Shown here piece after piece: positions 24,600-37,045 of a stretch of 64,000 bases of DNA (positions within the stretch are counted from its first letter, which is position 1; the number at the start of each line of letters is the position of its first letter). Origin of the DNA: Cristatella mucedo. Lineage: Eukaryota > Bryozoa > Phylactolaemata > Cristatellidae. The position numbers and the translations under genes are program-made. The notes below the pieces were generated by a model. It worked only from the letters and a program-made list of their open reading frames with translations. It searched no databases and was not told where the DNA came from. Where the stretch lies: assembly GCA_009760855.2 (NCBI GenBank), contig WPIO01000148.1, positions 188,001 through 252,000 on the forward strand. Reading direction: 5' to 3'.

Positions 24600-24768
24600 A
24601 ATAAATAATTCATTTGTACAGCGCCCTAAAATAACTTAATCTCTATTCAGGCTCTTCACATATGCAATGGAGCTCGAGCCCACGACCTCGGTCATCAGAT
24701 ACATTCACATTGACCTCGGTCAAGGCAAGCACCTTAGCCACTAAGCCAAACCAGCTCTGCCTTACCCC
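24600..24768 (-). mobile_element. SINE D
   Basis: Minus strand: aataacttaatctctattca, gagctcgagcccacgacctc, gcaagcaccttagccactaa. It shares the cattcac variant head with the copy at 18722. Confidence 0.7.
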
Positions 24769-25236
24769 TGGGCCAGACGTAACAAATCACTACAATGGCT
24801 ATCCTTGACCTTAGCAAGATCTCTTACTGCAAAGTCCTCGTCTTGCTGTGCTCTGCTGAAAATGACAGCACGCTGCTCGTAAACCACGAGTCCGTGGGTT
24901 TCGAAGACAGGCCAGTTGCTTCTGCCTATGCACAAAGATGCTTGCGGTCCGGTTTGTCAGTACTGCTACGGTTATTCAGTGGAGGTGCATTAACTCTTCC
25001 TTGGCAGCTGCTCTGCCCAAGCTGTCACGTGATGCTAGCTGGTGGCGGGATAGGAGGCAGGTGAATGCGTGATGCGCAGAGCAAGGCAAACTGTTATCGT
25101 CGTATAAGTATGTTATCGTCGCCAGGAGGCCACTTGTGGCAGCAGGAGCCAAATACGGTTCGATTCAAGGGCAGCATCTAGTATAATCCGAAGTCAATTC
25201 GCGTTGCAACAGTTTTGCATTCGTCTGCCTTTCTAG

Positions 25237-25352
25237 AGAGTTTTCTAAAGAAAGGGAGAAAGCCCGACAGCGTGGAGAGTTTCAGAAGTTGCGAGAGAAG
25301 CAGCAGCTCGAGGCCGACTTGAACGGCTATTTGGAGTGGATTATGCAAGCAG
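25237..25352 (+). CDS. Cav1: Cav1 exon 6: I-II linker with beta-subunit binding AID
   Basis: Residues 239-278. [16 protein letters not shown] is followed by [20 protein letters not shown], which fits the alpha-interaction domain pattern QQxExxLxGYxxWI. The AID binds the cytoplasmic beta subunit and sets channel trafficking and gating. The Tyr and Trp of the core are both present. The EFSKEREKA start is the Cav1 form. Acceptor ttctag, donor gtattt. Length is 116 nt, leaving one base (G). It follows a 9.8-kb intron rich in repeats. Confidence 0.96.
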
Positions 25353-25629
25353 GTATTTGTCGCGCTGTCGATGCCGGAAGCCGACGTAGCAGCAGCTGCA
25401 TGTTGCTCCTCTGTATTCGCTGGTAACTAACTGCTTTGCTTGTTTAAATAGGCTGCTCCTTTTGCACGGCCACCTCCATCCTCGTGGCAACGGTGACCTC
25501 TTCTCGTGCAAGCATGCTACTCGTTCACTTGTAGCCGATAAAATTAGTTTTGTATATTCACTTCTGCTCGCAAATGAGGCAATAGGTGTTTAACTTTCAA
25601 GATAACAAGTGAAGTCACAGGGGTGAGAG

Positions 25630-26297
<668 letters not shown>

Positions 26298-26559
26298 TAT
26301 TTCGTCTCTAATACTTTGGAGAAAGTATGGGGTGGCAATTAACTAGAGGCTTTCGGGACTCGGTATATTTTCATTGTTAGCCAAGCTTTGAAAGCCTTAG
26401 AGCCTTATGGTGAATCTAAGTAAGTAGATACGGCTGATTTGTCGACATCATTTATATAGTGACGGAGGGCCCATGTAGGCTTTTATTGCGGCTTCTATTC
26501 CGGGTGCAGCTGGCAATCGTGAATTTGGTGCTGCTAGATGCAAAGACTTGAATAATAAT

Positions 26560-26735
26560 AAATAAATGTAAGCTGATTTAACAGCTTCATTTTTATAGCA
26601 GCAGAGAAGCCTTAATGGCTATCACCATCACTTTCAGTTGACATTAAAGGATCGCCCACTGCAAGATTCTAATTCATAACCTCGGTCGTGAAGAGCAAGC
26701 ACCTCACCACCTGGGCTGTTACGGCCCTCCCCCTA
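26560..26735 (-). mobile_element. SINE E
   Basis: Minus strand: agctgatttaacagcttcat, ggctatcaccatcactttca, gagcaagcacctcaccacct. Confidence 0.7.
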
Positions 26736-28452
26736 ACCTCAGCCTGCCGAGCAACAATCGGTGTACTCACGTGATGCCTCTTGCCGCTGACCTCGTGCAC
26801 AAGCATGCACACATACACAGTCGCACATACGTAGTCAAAAGCTGTGTCCTCAGCTACTCAAGAGATCATGGGGGTGGAGGCATGAGCGCAATGCATGATG
26901 ACCCTGGGCACGCTCTCCCACGCAGCTGAGTGCTGATGCACGTCGCTAGCTTTGCTGCCAGTGAGTGGAGACAGGGTGCTACCACCTTTTATCTTTAATG
27001 TTAAAAAGAATGGAGAGACAGAACATACGATTGCAGACTTGGGCCGTGAAGTCTCAGTAAGCTGATCGTAGCACGAAACCGTTTTAAGTCAGCTGGTAAA
27101 GCACCTCTCATCTTAGCAGGCAGAGTTGTCGAGTGTTCAAGTTCTGCTGCCTCAGGTTAGCACGCTCTCATCTTTAAACAGTTGCCCCAGCCTCGCTTGA
27201 GCTCCAGACGCTCGATTTCTTCTAGCCTTCTGATCCTGTCAAGTTGACATGAGGTGGTTGTGAAGAAGATAGGCAAACACTGGCTCTGGGGTGGGGAAGG
27301 TGAGGGACACCGGCAGGCAGCTGGACAGGCCCAGCAGTCGATCTGTGCAGCATGACTGTTTGTCCTGGAGCCCATACGAGCGATCGATATTCGCACGCCT
27401 GCCCAGTCTGTGAATCGCTGGGATAAGCATGCCAGCCCAAGCCTCGACTGCAACCTTGCCTGCCGTGATGCACGGTTGCAGCATCTACAAGCCGAGATCT
27501 ATGGGCGCATTGGCTTGCTTTTGGCCCGCAGTCGGTCCGTCGTGCGGCTGCCTCGAGCGCACTCGTGCGGCGGCCCGGTGCTGTGGCGCTGAGCTGCCAG
27601 TTGCTGGCAGCCGCTGCCGTGCTGGATCCCATCGTGCTTGCAGTCCCGCTGGCAGCCGTAGGTTACTGTGCAGGGTCATGAGTGTGGCGGCATTCGTGCG
27701 CCATTCTTTGTGCGGATTCTTTGCTAAAGGGCAGCACTTGCAGTGCTTGGATGCCACTACGGCTGATAGTGAACGGATCTCTACTCCTCCCTTGCTTACT
27801 GCATGCATGCAATCGTTTGCAAGGCTGGGCCATGCTATGGAGTTGTTGGATCGCCTCGCTGGGCAGGACGAGGCATGGCTTTCGGTCTAGAGCGTATTCT
27901 TAATCTATGTGCAGGCAGTGTGGCCGAAAAAGCACTTGCTACTGCACTCATGCATGAACCGGCGAAAGTCGGATGAGCTATGTGCTGTCATTGCACTCTG
28001 TTCTCTGCCTTTATGCGAGACTGGGGCCGCAGCCGAGAGAGCAAGCAATAAAGAGACAGCATGCTCCTCTGCTGATCGACCAGAGATGAAGGCTAGCTTT
28101 GAGGGTTGAGGGCAGGAGCACTGCCTGCGTGGTGGCGATTAAAAATGAGTGGCATTCCTCGGACATTTCCTGGAACTTTACTCCTGCCACGAAAGTGATC
28201 TGTAGGATGGTTTGGGTGGGCAGACTCTGCTTGCTGCCAGTGTCTTGCCGACTGGATGGCTGATGCTTCCGGGCATGGTCTGCCCAGAAGGCGTGAGTGC
28301 GCAATGCTTCGTTGGTGTTTAGCATTCGTGCGACTGGCCAACAGCTGTCTTGATTCGTGATTTTGGCATTCAATGCTGCTGACTGCTTTTAAGCATCAGT
28401 GAAGGGATATATGATTAGAAGTGTCATGCTGTTTTTTCTGTACTCTTTGTAG

Positions 28453-28491
28453 AGGACATCGATGTCGACGAAGGAGGGCCGGAGGATGCCA
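28453..28491 (+). CDS. Cav1: Cav1 exon 7: short acidic I-II linker exon
   Basis: Residues 278-291: EDIDVDEGGPEDA. Joined to exon 6 it reads QAEDID, the residues directly after the AID in Cav1 channels. That supports this very small exon (39 nt). Acceptor ttgtag, donor gtaagt. It enters with two bases completing a Glu codon and leaves one base (A). Confidence 0.88.
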
Positions 28492-29154
28492 GTAAGTCGC
28501 AGTAGCTCTGACTGGGGTGCAGCTGCAACGCTTTGCCTGCATGTTTTCATGCTGCTCACGTGCTAGACTTACTCATAGCTATGAGGACATCGAGCAATCT
28601 CGTTTATAGCATCGGATTCATTGTTTGCTGTCAGTCCCTGCGACTTGCACTGTTCGATGGTATTCGGTGACTCGATGTTTTTTGAGGGTTGGGCATTATG
28701 TGGGGCGTGCACATGCACACATGAACACATTCATGCACACGTACAAGCATACGTGCACAAACGTGCATGTGTGTACGCATGTGCGCGCTTGCACTCATGC
28801 TCTCCTATGCAAGTGCCCATTCTTCCTCTCGTGCCAACCCGTGCCCGGCTAGAGCAAGACAACACTCCTGGAAAACCCAGTTTACTATGTTTTTTGTTGT
28901 GATTATAGCATGGGTGAGCCGATACAAGCCTACTGGCACATTTAGGCTACACGGCACTTACACGGCAGGTAGCCACACCAGTCTAGCACTGCTTCAGCTG
29001 GCTGTGGCAATTAATGTTTACCGAATGCTGCAAGCATGCCTCTGTGCTTGCAAGCACTCAGGTTCGGTCGGTCCTTCAAATGAAGGCAGGAGGTAATTGC
29101 ATTCACCAGCCGGCTTGACCTACCCAAATTGGCTGTCTGCCATGCTCCTTGCAG

Positions 29155-29215
29155 CCAAAGCTGTCTGCAAGAAGCTAGCCCTCAGAATCAAGTTCCAGAT
29201 GGTACTTTTTTGCAT
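29155..29215 (+). CDS. Possible alternative cassette exon in I-II linker (weak)
   Basis: Seen: a good acceptor (ccttgcag) is followed by an open 61-nt stretch encoding KAVCKKLALRIKFQM and a hydrophobic end, then a gtgaag donor. Its phase fits exon 7 on the left. On the right it fits only the upstream exon 8 acceptor (after 31075), not the one after 31092. Including it would therefore require a 17-nt acceptor shift. No family match supports the peptide, and it may be chance. Confidence 0.15.
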
Positions 29216-29226
29216 GTGAAGGAGAA

Positions 29227-29545
<319 letters not shown>

Positions 29546-31092
29546 CTATCTTACACCAAGTCCTCACTGGATTGTATTTATTAGCTCCGAAGGCCTCCCG
29601 AACAGATGCCACACTGTTTCCAATGTATGCTTTTTTAGAGATCAAGGTCTCTTTGGGCGATATACGAATGGATTATATTTATTTTCTTTATTTATATAAA
29701 CGATTGACAAGTGCAGCCGGGTTATGAGTGCCAGCTGAAGGTGCATCTGTTGAGCTGGCATGCCAGTTACACCTGTGTTTGGGGTGAGCTCAGAGGCTTA
29801 GCCCACCGGCTCCCCTTGCAGTCTGTTGGCAATCGTCTCCAGGTCGTCTGTAGGTCAAGGACAATTGCTAACTAATATAGATCGGTAGTGGTGGTAATGA
29901 CAAGCACTAGTGCAGTGGCTAATTAACACCTCGGGCAGATTCTCGCAGCCCATTAATCAGTAGCTATCGGTAAGAAGAAGAGGAAGTGTCATCGCCTCTT
30001 AACGAATATCATTAAGCCTTGATTGCCATGCACCACACGAAACCTATGCCCCAGCGACTACCACAATCAATGGAAGGTTTCTGTTGACCGAGTGGTTTCT
30101 GTTGACTGAACCAGCTGCCAATAAATTGAATCTGATGTGGAGAGGAGAAATCGACCTCCTTTTGGAGAGGAAAGAGGAGGCAGGTAAGCTCTGGCCTAAA
30201 TGAGACCGACCAGATGGAGGCATCCAAAGGGTCACTGGCACTGTCAGCCAGCGGCACGGCTCAGGCAGCCCCAGCTCACAGGCAATCGGACGAGCCTGCC
30301 CACAGTCACATCGGCTACCACCACGGTCAGCTGCCGATTACCTGTTCGGATTTTTTGCTTGATGTGGATTGTCTTTGAATATTCACAGAGTTCCTGGCCC
30401 ATAGCTCTGCATGCATTGCATTCGTCCAACCTTACGTCAATTATCATAGCATCGCCATGTGGGACTTTCTTCAGTTACAGAATTATTGTACTTGAGATTC
30501 CTTCATGTTCTAGAAGAGCTAAGCATGAGCTGCTGCATTTTTTAAGGAACCCTGGTTACCTACCAAGACATCATTACCAATACAGCTCTACTCATGAAGT
30601 ACCATCAACAGCGTCCACCTTTTTGGCAAACCCCAACCCCTGTGCTTGAAATCGTGACATCGCCACTGATTCACACTTTTTCCTAAAGTACTTAGCAAAT
30701 TTGGCAGCACCTTGAAAGACCCATGTATACATGTACAATGTTCAATTAGTCATATGGCAACAATTGGCACACGAAGTTGTAGTTGGCTGTCTGCTTGCGA
30801 CCCTAGCTTCCTTGCTAGCAGCTCCTAATCAAGGGCACCCTGTAATAAACCAGAAGGAATGAAGCTAGTGTGTGCCTGACTATGTATGTGCCATTGGGAG
30901 CTCCTTGGTCCCTAAGATGTGGTTGCACGCACGGCTATGCCTTTGCCAGGCGCTCTTTGCAGTTTGAATTTACTATGCATTGTAGTTTGGTGAGCATTTC
31001 CATTTAGCAGTCTGCTTGTACATAGCAGTCGCTTGGTACGATCTTTTCTGCTCATGCTTATACTGATGCTTTCAGTGCAACATGCCGTGCAG

Positions 31093-31222
31093 TGCCAGCT
31101 AGCGAAAGTGAAAGTAGCTTCTTGAGTGCGATTGTAGGAGCAGCTAAGGAGATTGAAGCTGCCTGTGGTGGTCTGGCTGACAACCAAAGCCCGGCCGATG
31201 CGAATCTCTGCAGCCGGATTAT
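31093..31222 (+). CDS. Cav1: Cav1 exon 8: I-II linker
   Basis: Residues 291-334, a polar linker: ASESESSFLSAIVGAAKEI, then AACGGLADNQSPADANLCSRI. The last residues run into the basic stretch of exon 9, as in other Cav1 I-II linkers. The frame is fixed by the phases of exons 7 and 9 (A|TG in, AT|C out). The donor gtaagt is strong. Two acceptors lie close together, after 31075 and after 31092; phase with exon 7 selects the second. The linker is poorly conserved, so the evidence is position, phase and an open frame. Confidence 0.75.
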
Positions 31223-31424
31223 GTAAGTGCCTGCAGTACCTAGACTGTGTGTGTGTGTTCGCATGTGCGTGTTTGTATGTGTGCAGGCTCATGTGCACAC
31301 ATGGACTCGCAAGAAGGCACGAACTCACTTGTGCACATGCACATGGGGCATTTCTCTCCAGGGTGCGCAAGCTCCAGGAACTCGAATTGATATCAAGCTG
31401 AGCTGTCGAGAACGTGCAACTTAT

Positions 31425-31780
31425 AGCAATAATAATAATATTAAAACGTTAGTATATAGCCAAGTATTAGTAGCCAAGAGAACTAAATCTCTTTCTAGGC
31501 ACTTGCTAACATATGCTTTAAAGGAAGGATATCAGTTGCTTACTAATAGCATGCACATTATCTGCATGCAGTAGCTCTCAAAGGACAATTCACACGGACT
31601 GAGCAAATGCTGTGGGTTGTCAGCTTCATTTTTTGGAAAGCCAGGTCATGGGACATGGTAACGTCAGTGGGAAGCAAGTCCCGGGCTCTAGATGTGTACG
31701 AACTGATGGCAGTCTCCGAACGATTTGAGGCTGGTTAGAGGCATAGGTAAACGACCTCAGTCGGTACCACTAGTCTTTCG
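31425..31780 (-). mobile_element. LINE A 3' fragment
   Basis: Minus-strand copy of the LINE A 3' region, starting with an AAT repeat and the gagaactaaatctctttc block and continuing into the C-terminal coding part. Strongly diverged. It abuts the longer copy at 31785. Confidence 0.65.
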
Positions 31781-31784
31781 AAGC

Positions 31785-33545
31785 CTAATAATAATAATAA
31801 TAATTCTTTTGATGTAACACCCTCAGAGAACTCAATCTCTTACTAGGTGCTTTGTATTAGCTGCAAAGGAAGCATGATTGAATGGTTAGTAGCAGCATGC
31901 TTAATAAACAGCAAGAATAACATGGTTAGAGGTGACATGCACAGGATCAGCATGCAAGTGTGGTTAGTGGCAGCATGCACAGTGTCAGCATGCATGAGCA
32001 CATAAAGGACGGATCACAGGGACCCACTAAATGCTGTGATAAATAGGTGCGTTTTTAACTTCTTTTTAAATGTGGTCAAGTCAGGGGATGTCGTGACGGA
32101 AGTCGGGAGTGAGTTCCAAGCTTTGGGAGCGTACAAACTAAAGGCATGGTCTCTAAAGGATTTGAGGTTTGTACGAGATAGAGGTAAACGATTAGATTCC
32201 GAAAATCGGGTGGTACGATGCTTAGCCTGGTGGGATAGTATGATCCGATAGGTAGGGTGTAGCCAATGAATAAAGGGACCTAAAAGTGAGTGACAAAAGC
32301 TTGAAAGTCGATACGTTGCTTGACTGGGAGCCAGTGCAAGTCGGCGAGAAGTAGTGTGATGTAGCAACTGTGATGCTCACAAGCCTAGCTGCTGAGTTTT
32401 CCACAAGCTGTAAGTGCCTGATTGCAGAGGCTGGTAGACCAGCAAGCAGCGAGTTACAGAAGTCAAGACGGGTTGTCACGAATGCGTGGACGTATTTAGA
32501 CATGGTATCCATGTCTAAAAAAGCCTGCATATTTGTCAGTGTTATATAGCTGACTGTGGTGCTGATGTGGTAGTCGAATGATAGGTCACTTTGGAACGTG
32601 ACACCTAGATTTCGTGCAGCTTCAACAGGGGATATGCTGCCAGAGCCGATTTTGAGCGCTAGCCGTTTCAATTTCTGAATCACACTCGGTTCGCCCATAA
32701 CTAGTAATTGGTTCTATCATCATTCAATTTAAAAAGAATTGCAGTCATCCATGTGTGGATATCATCAATACATGCATCAAGGGAGTTTAGAGAGTTCGAC
32801 GTGCTGGAGGGCTGGCAGGGTTCAAAGCAAAGGTACAACTAAGCGTCATCTACATCGAAGTGAAAGCTTAGATTGTGCCTGGCAATCACGTCGGCTAGAG
32901 GGAGGATATACACCGTGAACAGAACGAAACCGAGCACAGAGCCTTGAGGTACCCCATACTTTAGAGGTTCGTCTGATGATCTGTGTCTATTCACATCAAT
33001 TCTCAGGAGTCTACCACTGAGATAAGACCTGAACCATGAAAGATAAATAATAAATATATATATTCCGATCTATTTGGTATTGGTATCACCAATACATTTC
33101 ATATTATGGTCAGTAGTTAGGTGAGTCGTGCATGACCGATGGCTCGTGCTTCGAGTAAGTACTGTGCATCAGCCTGTGCAGTTCGCCTATGGAGATTGAT
33201 TGCAAGATTTCGATCTCTGCTCTCGCGTGTTAACTCAAGCAAGATGAGAGGCGCTTGAGAAGGACCTGGTGATCGATAGTATCAAAAGCTGCCGAAGGAT
33301 CAAGAAAAACAAGAGAGACTCTACCAATGTCTGCATTCCTAAGTAGGTCAATATACACCCGAAGCAATGCCCACTCTATGGAGTGATTAGCTCAAAAACC
33401 AGACTGAAACTTACTAGCAAGGTTTGAAGATTCAATATATGAGTTTAGCTGGTCTGCCACGACTCGTTCCACTGTTTTTGATAGTAGCGGTAGATGGGAG
33501 GCTGGGCGTATTTTCTTAAGTTCTATAGATCTACCCTGATTTGGA
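31785..33545 (-). mobile_element. LINE A, longest copy: degraded non-LTR reverse transcriptase
   Basis: On the minus strand the frames keep RT landmarks. DPSAAFDTIDHQVLLKRL is the motif A region, at about 33300-33240. GVPQGSVLG is motif B, at about 32950. VDDA followed by a stop sits where the catalytic YADD block should be, near 32855. Downstream comes the C-terminal domain with VHAFVTTRLDFCNSLLAGLP and LTTFKKKLKTHLF. The left end has (ATT)n, the element's 3' tail. Families with this C-terminal block belong to the CR1/L2/Rex1 group. The 5' part is missing and stops break the frame, so this copy is dead. Confidence 0.85.
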
Positions 33546-33594
33546 TTTACTTTATTTTACTGCATTACTATATTTCTGCTAAGTAAACCGGATC

Positions 33595-34245
33595 CAGAGG
33601 ATACAGGGGCCTGAGAGTGAGTGACAGAACCCTGAAGTCGATGTGCTGCTTGGTGGGGAGCCATTGCAGTTCGTCGAGAAGTGGAGGTATGTAACTAGTG
33701 GGCCGCTCGTGGCAGACATGCCACAGTGGCAGACAGCTGGTACATTTTGCACCAACTTAGAGCTCTTCTTTTATGAAGGCAGAAGACTGAAAGTAGTGAG
33801 TCTTAGAAGTCAAAATAGAGCCCCACAACCACCGCGGACCAACTTGGATGTGTTATACCTGTCTAAGCAGGCCCGAATTTTGCAAGGGACCGGTCTAATG
33901 CAGACCTGACTGGGAAACTCATGCGGTCAGCAATATCCAGCCTTGGAGCTTTACCTTGGAGCAGGTCACTCATATTATGTGCAGATGCTAGAAGAGATGT
34001 GCTGGCTGAGACCACTGTGATTGTTTGGCTTTCCAGTTTCTGAGCGCCACTAGGTTTGCACATAAGGGTTTATAAAAGTCATTTAATTCGAGAAAGTGCA
34101 TCCAATTTCGAATATCGGCAACACCTGCAGCAAAGGAATTAAGAGAGTCCGCCGTGAGGGAAGGCCGCAAGGATGGGAAGCACAGATGCATGCTGTCAAC
34201 ATGTAAACGAAAGCTTGCTCGTGAGCACATTGCTTAGCTACCCGA
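33595..34245 (-). mobile_element. LINE A fragment, diverged
   Basis: Minus-strand homology to the C-terminal RT and preceding region: the gtgagtgacaga, gggagccattgcag and gtctaagcaggcc blocks. It has no intact frame. It is the third LINE A copy in tandem orientation in intron 8. Confidence 0.6.
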
Positions 34246-34727
34246 ATTACTTTATGGCCCTATGCATTCGATTCTGATGAAAAATGTCTTGGTTTCTTTT
34301 GCCCTACCGATTTCGCCGATACGGCATACCGATAGCCGGGTCTCCATGTACTATGACTTGGCAGACTGCTGTCTTTGTTACTGTCGCACAATCTGTCTTT
34401 CTCTCGTCTTCTTCGACTTTGCTTGCCATTGCTGTATTCCATTGCATTGACCTGTAGTGCCTCTGTATCCCTACCGACATCCACTAGACCATATAGTATG
34501 CTTCATTTACTAATTTCAATGTCAACGATAGAAAAATAAATTAATGTATTTAATAGTCTGTTGGTTGTTTGATTATCGAACCAGTAGTGTGTCACTACAC
34601 TAAGTATATATCAGTTGTGAGGCGTATCGCTGTCATGCCTACAGCTCAGTGCATTGCCCTTTCATTCTCTCCTCCCTCATCTGTCACTCACTCACTCAAG
34701 CACTCACGCCCCCTTTCCTCACTCTTG

Positions 34728-34728
<1 letters not shown>

Positions 34729-34756
<28 letters not shown>
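34729..34756 (+). repeat. Short (CT)n
   Basis: About 14 CT units in a pyrimidine-rich stretch. Confidence 0.85.
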
Positions 34757-34761
<5 letters not shown>

Positions 34762-35118
34762 ACTTCCTTATTATTTACCTTTTAAGTCTAATTCAGTGTG
34801 AATGTCTTTATCTAAAATATGCCCTTATATACATCAATATACAGTTTATCTTCTAAGTATCAGACTTCTATAATAAAAATACTGTCTGTATCTATGCTAT
34901 ATAACATTTCATGAAGGCTCGTGCACACAAGATACGACATGTCCGGAGATAAATCAATATTTAGAGAGTGCTTATGAAGGTAAATACTTTTCGTAAGCCA
35001 AAACAAGCAACATTGAGTTCATTTTATTTACCAGTCGATGCGAAATTAATTGAAAACACTTCTTTCGTTCTTTGTGTTCCACTGGCTATATGTTTTTGTA
35101 CACTTTTCTGTAATACAG

Positions 35119-35279
35119 CAAGCAGCTGAAAAAGTCCAATCAGAGGCTGAGGAGGAAGTGCAGGCGAATGGTGAAGTCGCAGGCCTTCTATTGGCTCGTC
35201 ATCGTGCTGGTACTCCTCAACACTGTCGTTCTTACTACGGAACACCACGGCCAGCCCGAGTGGCTCGACGTCTTCCAGA
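35119..35279 (+). CDS. Cav1: Cav1 exon 9: end of I-II linker and domain II S1
   Basis: Residues 334-388. The basic run [20 protein letters not shown] is followed by S1 as [34 protein letters not shown] followed by an FYWLVI-type S1 is a conserved start of domain II in Cav1/Cav2. Acceptor atacag, donor gtatga. Length is 161 nt, one base in and one base out. Confidence 0.95.
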
Positions 35280-35707
35280 GTATGACCTGCCTAGCGCTGC
35301 CTTGCCCTGCCTGGCCCGGGGCAGCGGCTGAGGCTGCAATCGAGGCTGCAGCTCAGTCGCTTCGATGCTTCGGCCCTCTCTCCAGCTCTTGCCGCCATCT
35401 TTTGTTGCTTCGGCTTTCACTTCCTTTGGTTCTACTGCCACTGTGCGTGCAGCAGCAGCTCTACCGTCGCTGCGAGTTGGGCTATTTTTTTACCTATTGA
35501 GAGGCAGAGAACGGCCTTGTGCAATGCAGAGCGTGGCACTGGCACGAGCGCTCCGGTAACGTCCGTACATGGCGATTATCCCGATTAGCTCTTGGCGCTC
35601 ATCTCACGAAGAGCAGCTGTAGTAGGATGTTGGGTCCATTCGTTGCAGCAGCTGTGTGGCCGAACCGGATGGCCGCTCTTGCTCACATTGCCCCATCAAT
35701 TTCGTAG
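35280..35707 (+). other. Intron 9 (428 nt)
   Basis: Short intron without repeats that I recognise. Confidence 0.75.
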
Positions 35708-35933
35708 ATTACGTCAACTTCGGATTCATTCTGCTCTTCACATTGGAGATGCTGATCAAAATGTACAGCATGGGATTCCGCTCGTACTTCATGTCACTTT
35801 TTAACCGCTACGACTGCTTTGTCGTCGTCGCCAGCATCATCGAGAGCTTGCTGCACTTGCTCGACGTGTTCCCGCCACTAGGAGTCAGCGTGCTGCGCTG
35901 CGCGAGGCTGCTGAGAATATTCAAGATTACCAA
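35708..35933 (+). CDS. Cav1: Cav1 exon 10: domain II S2, S3 and S4 voltage sensor
   Basis: Residues 388-463. S2 is [17 protein letters not shown] and S3 is [19 protein letters not shown]4 is [18 protein letters not shown], with Arg/Lys at every third position. The YDCFVV and VLRC blocks are typical of Cav1 domain II. Acceptor tcgtag, donor gtacga. Length is 226 nt, and the final Lys codon is split AA|G with exon 11. The donor is followed within about 100 bases by a GT repeat and an inverted repeat. Confidence 0.96.
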
Positions 35934-36037
35934 GTACGATGTTCGATGTGATGCATTGCAGCTGTGTATGCCTTGCATGTGATGGGTGCACGTGCTCGTG
36001 CGTACGTGTGTGTGTGTGTGTGTGTGTACTCTCGCTC

Positions 36038-36075
36038 GCATTCACGTGCGTGCGTGCCCGTACGCACGTGAATGC
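36038..36075. repeat. 14-bp inverted repeat after exon 10
   Basis: gcattcacgtgcgt (36038-36051) pairs fully with 36062-36075, leaving a 10-base loop that can pair partly. It lies 105 bases after the exon 10 donor, directly behind a GT repeat. Confidence 0.8.
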
Positions 36076-36319
36076 ACGAGCTGCAGTCGTTTCTGTCTTC
36101 GCCTTGAGTGCTTTGCTCCCGGGCGTTCACCGAATGCCTGCTTAGCCCTCGTCCAGTCTTATGAGTATGGGGATATTAATTTTTGTACACCACTTCCTGT
36201 GGCCCAAGCTAACCTGCTCTCTCTAGTGCACTTTCTCTGCCACCGAGTTTCTTATTTATTTGCTCTTTCTTTTCTTTAATGAGCGCTCTCCTCTTCCTGT
36301 CTTTTACTTTCTGTTATCT

Positions 36320-36339
36320 TCACGATATTGCTAGCTAAT

Positions 36340-36370
<31 letters not shown>

Positions 36371-36670
36371 AAAATTTTCTCACTCTCTCTAACATCCTCA
36401 ATCTCTCTCTCTAAATCTGTCTCTCTAACATTCTCTCACTATCTCTAACATTTTCAATCTTTCACTCTTTAAACCCAACATCTCTCTGTTTCTGTGTCTG
36501 TCTCCGTCTCTGTGTCTCCATCTGTCTCTCTCTCTCTCTGTCTGTCTCTCTCTCTCCTAGTCTCTCCCTCTCTGTCTGTCTCTCTCTCTCTCCTAGTCTC
36601 TCCCTCCCTCTCTGTCTGTCTCTCTATCCCTCTCGGTCTCTCCCTCTCTGTCTCTGTCTCTCGGTTTCCT
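36320..36670 (+). repeat. CT/TG pyrimidine repeats before exon 11
   Basis: (CT)n, then irregular repeats of tctctaacattctctcac type, then a repeating block of ctgtctgtctctctctc with cctagtctctccctc. It ends about 70 bases before the exon 11 acceptor. Confidence 0.85.
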
Positions 36671-36736
36671 AGGCCGTCACTGCTACTCCGTGTCGAGCTT
36701 GGCCTCGTGTGTCAATGCTTGCTCTGACTGCTGCAG

Positions 36737-36947
36737 GTACTGGACGGCACTGCGCAATCTGGTCGCGTCGCTGCTCAACTCGATGCGCTCCATCGTCAGC
36801 CTGCTGCTGCTGCTCTTCCTCTTCATGGTCATATTTGCTCTGCTCGGCATGCAGCTGTTCGGTGGCAAGTTCGCGTTCGACTCGGTCGGCGACAAGCCGC
36901 GCAGCAACTTCGACTCGTTCTGGCAGTCGCTGCTCACCGTCTTTCAG
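36737..36947 (+). CDS. Cav1: Cav1 exon 11: domain II S4-S5 linker, S5, start of pore loop
   Basis: Residues 463-533. [20 protein letters not shown] is the S4-S5 linker. [21 protein letters not shown] is S5, and [10 protein letters not shown] plus [11 protein letters not shown] begin the P-loop. [13 protein letters not shown] is a strong domain II signature. Acceptor ctgcag, donor gtctcg (a weaker donor). Length is 211 nt, ending at a codon boundary. Third positions are GC-rich. An 11-unit CTG repeat starts 64 bases into the following intron. Confidence 0.96.
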
Positions 36948-37010
36948 GTCTCGCTAGCCCACAGCGTCTTGGCCGGCTGCTGCTGCTGCGCCCGTTTGGG
37001 CTGGCCTGCC

Positions 37011-37045
<35 letters not shown>

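Larger units (their letters stand above)
31223..35118 (+). other. Intron 8
   Basis: Almost filled by three minus-strand LINE A copies in a row (31425-34245). 34250-35118 is AT-rich with a short CT repeat (34729-34756). Confidence 0.7.
35934..36736 (+). other. Intron 10 (803 nt, GT repeat then CT tracts)
   Basis: Just inside the donor it has a GT repeat (36006-36028) and a 14-bp inverted repeat. From about 36320 to the acceptor it is dominated by CT/TG pyrimidine repeats. Such UG and CU tracts are known binding sites for CELF and PTB-type splicing factors; a regulatory role here is inference. Confidence 0.7.
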
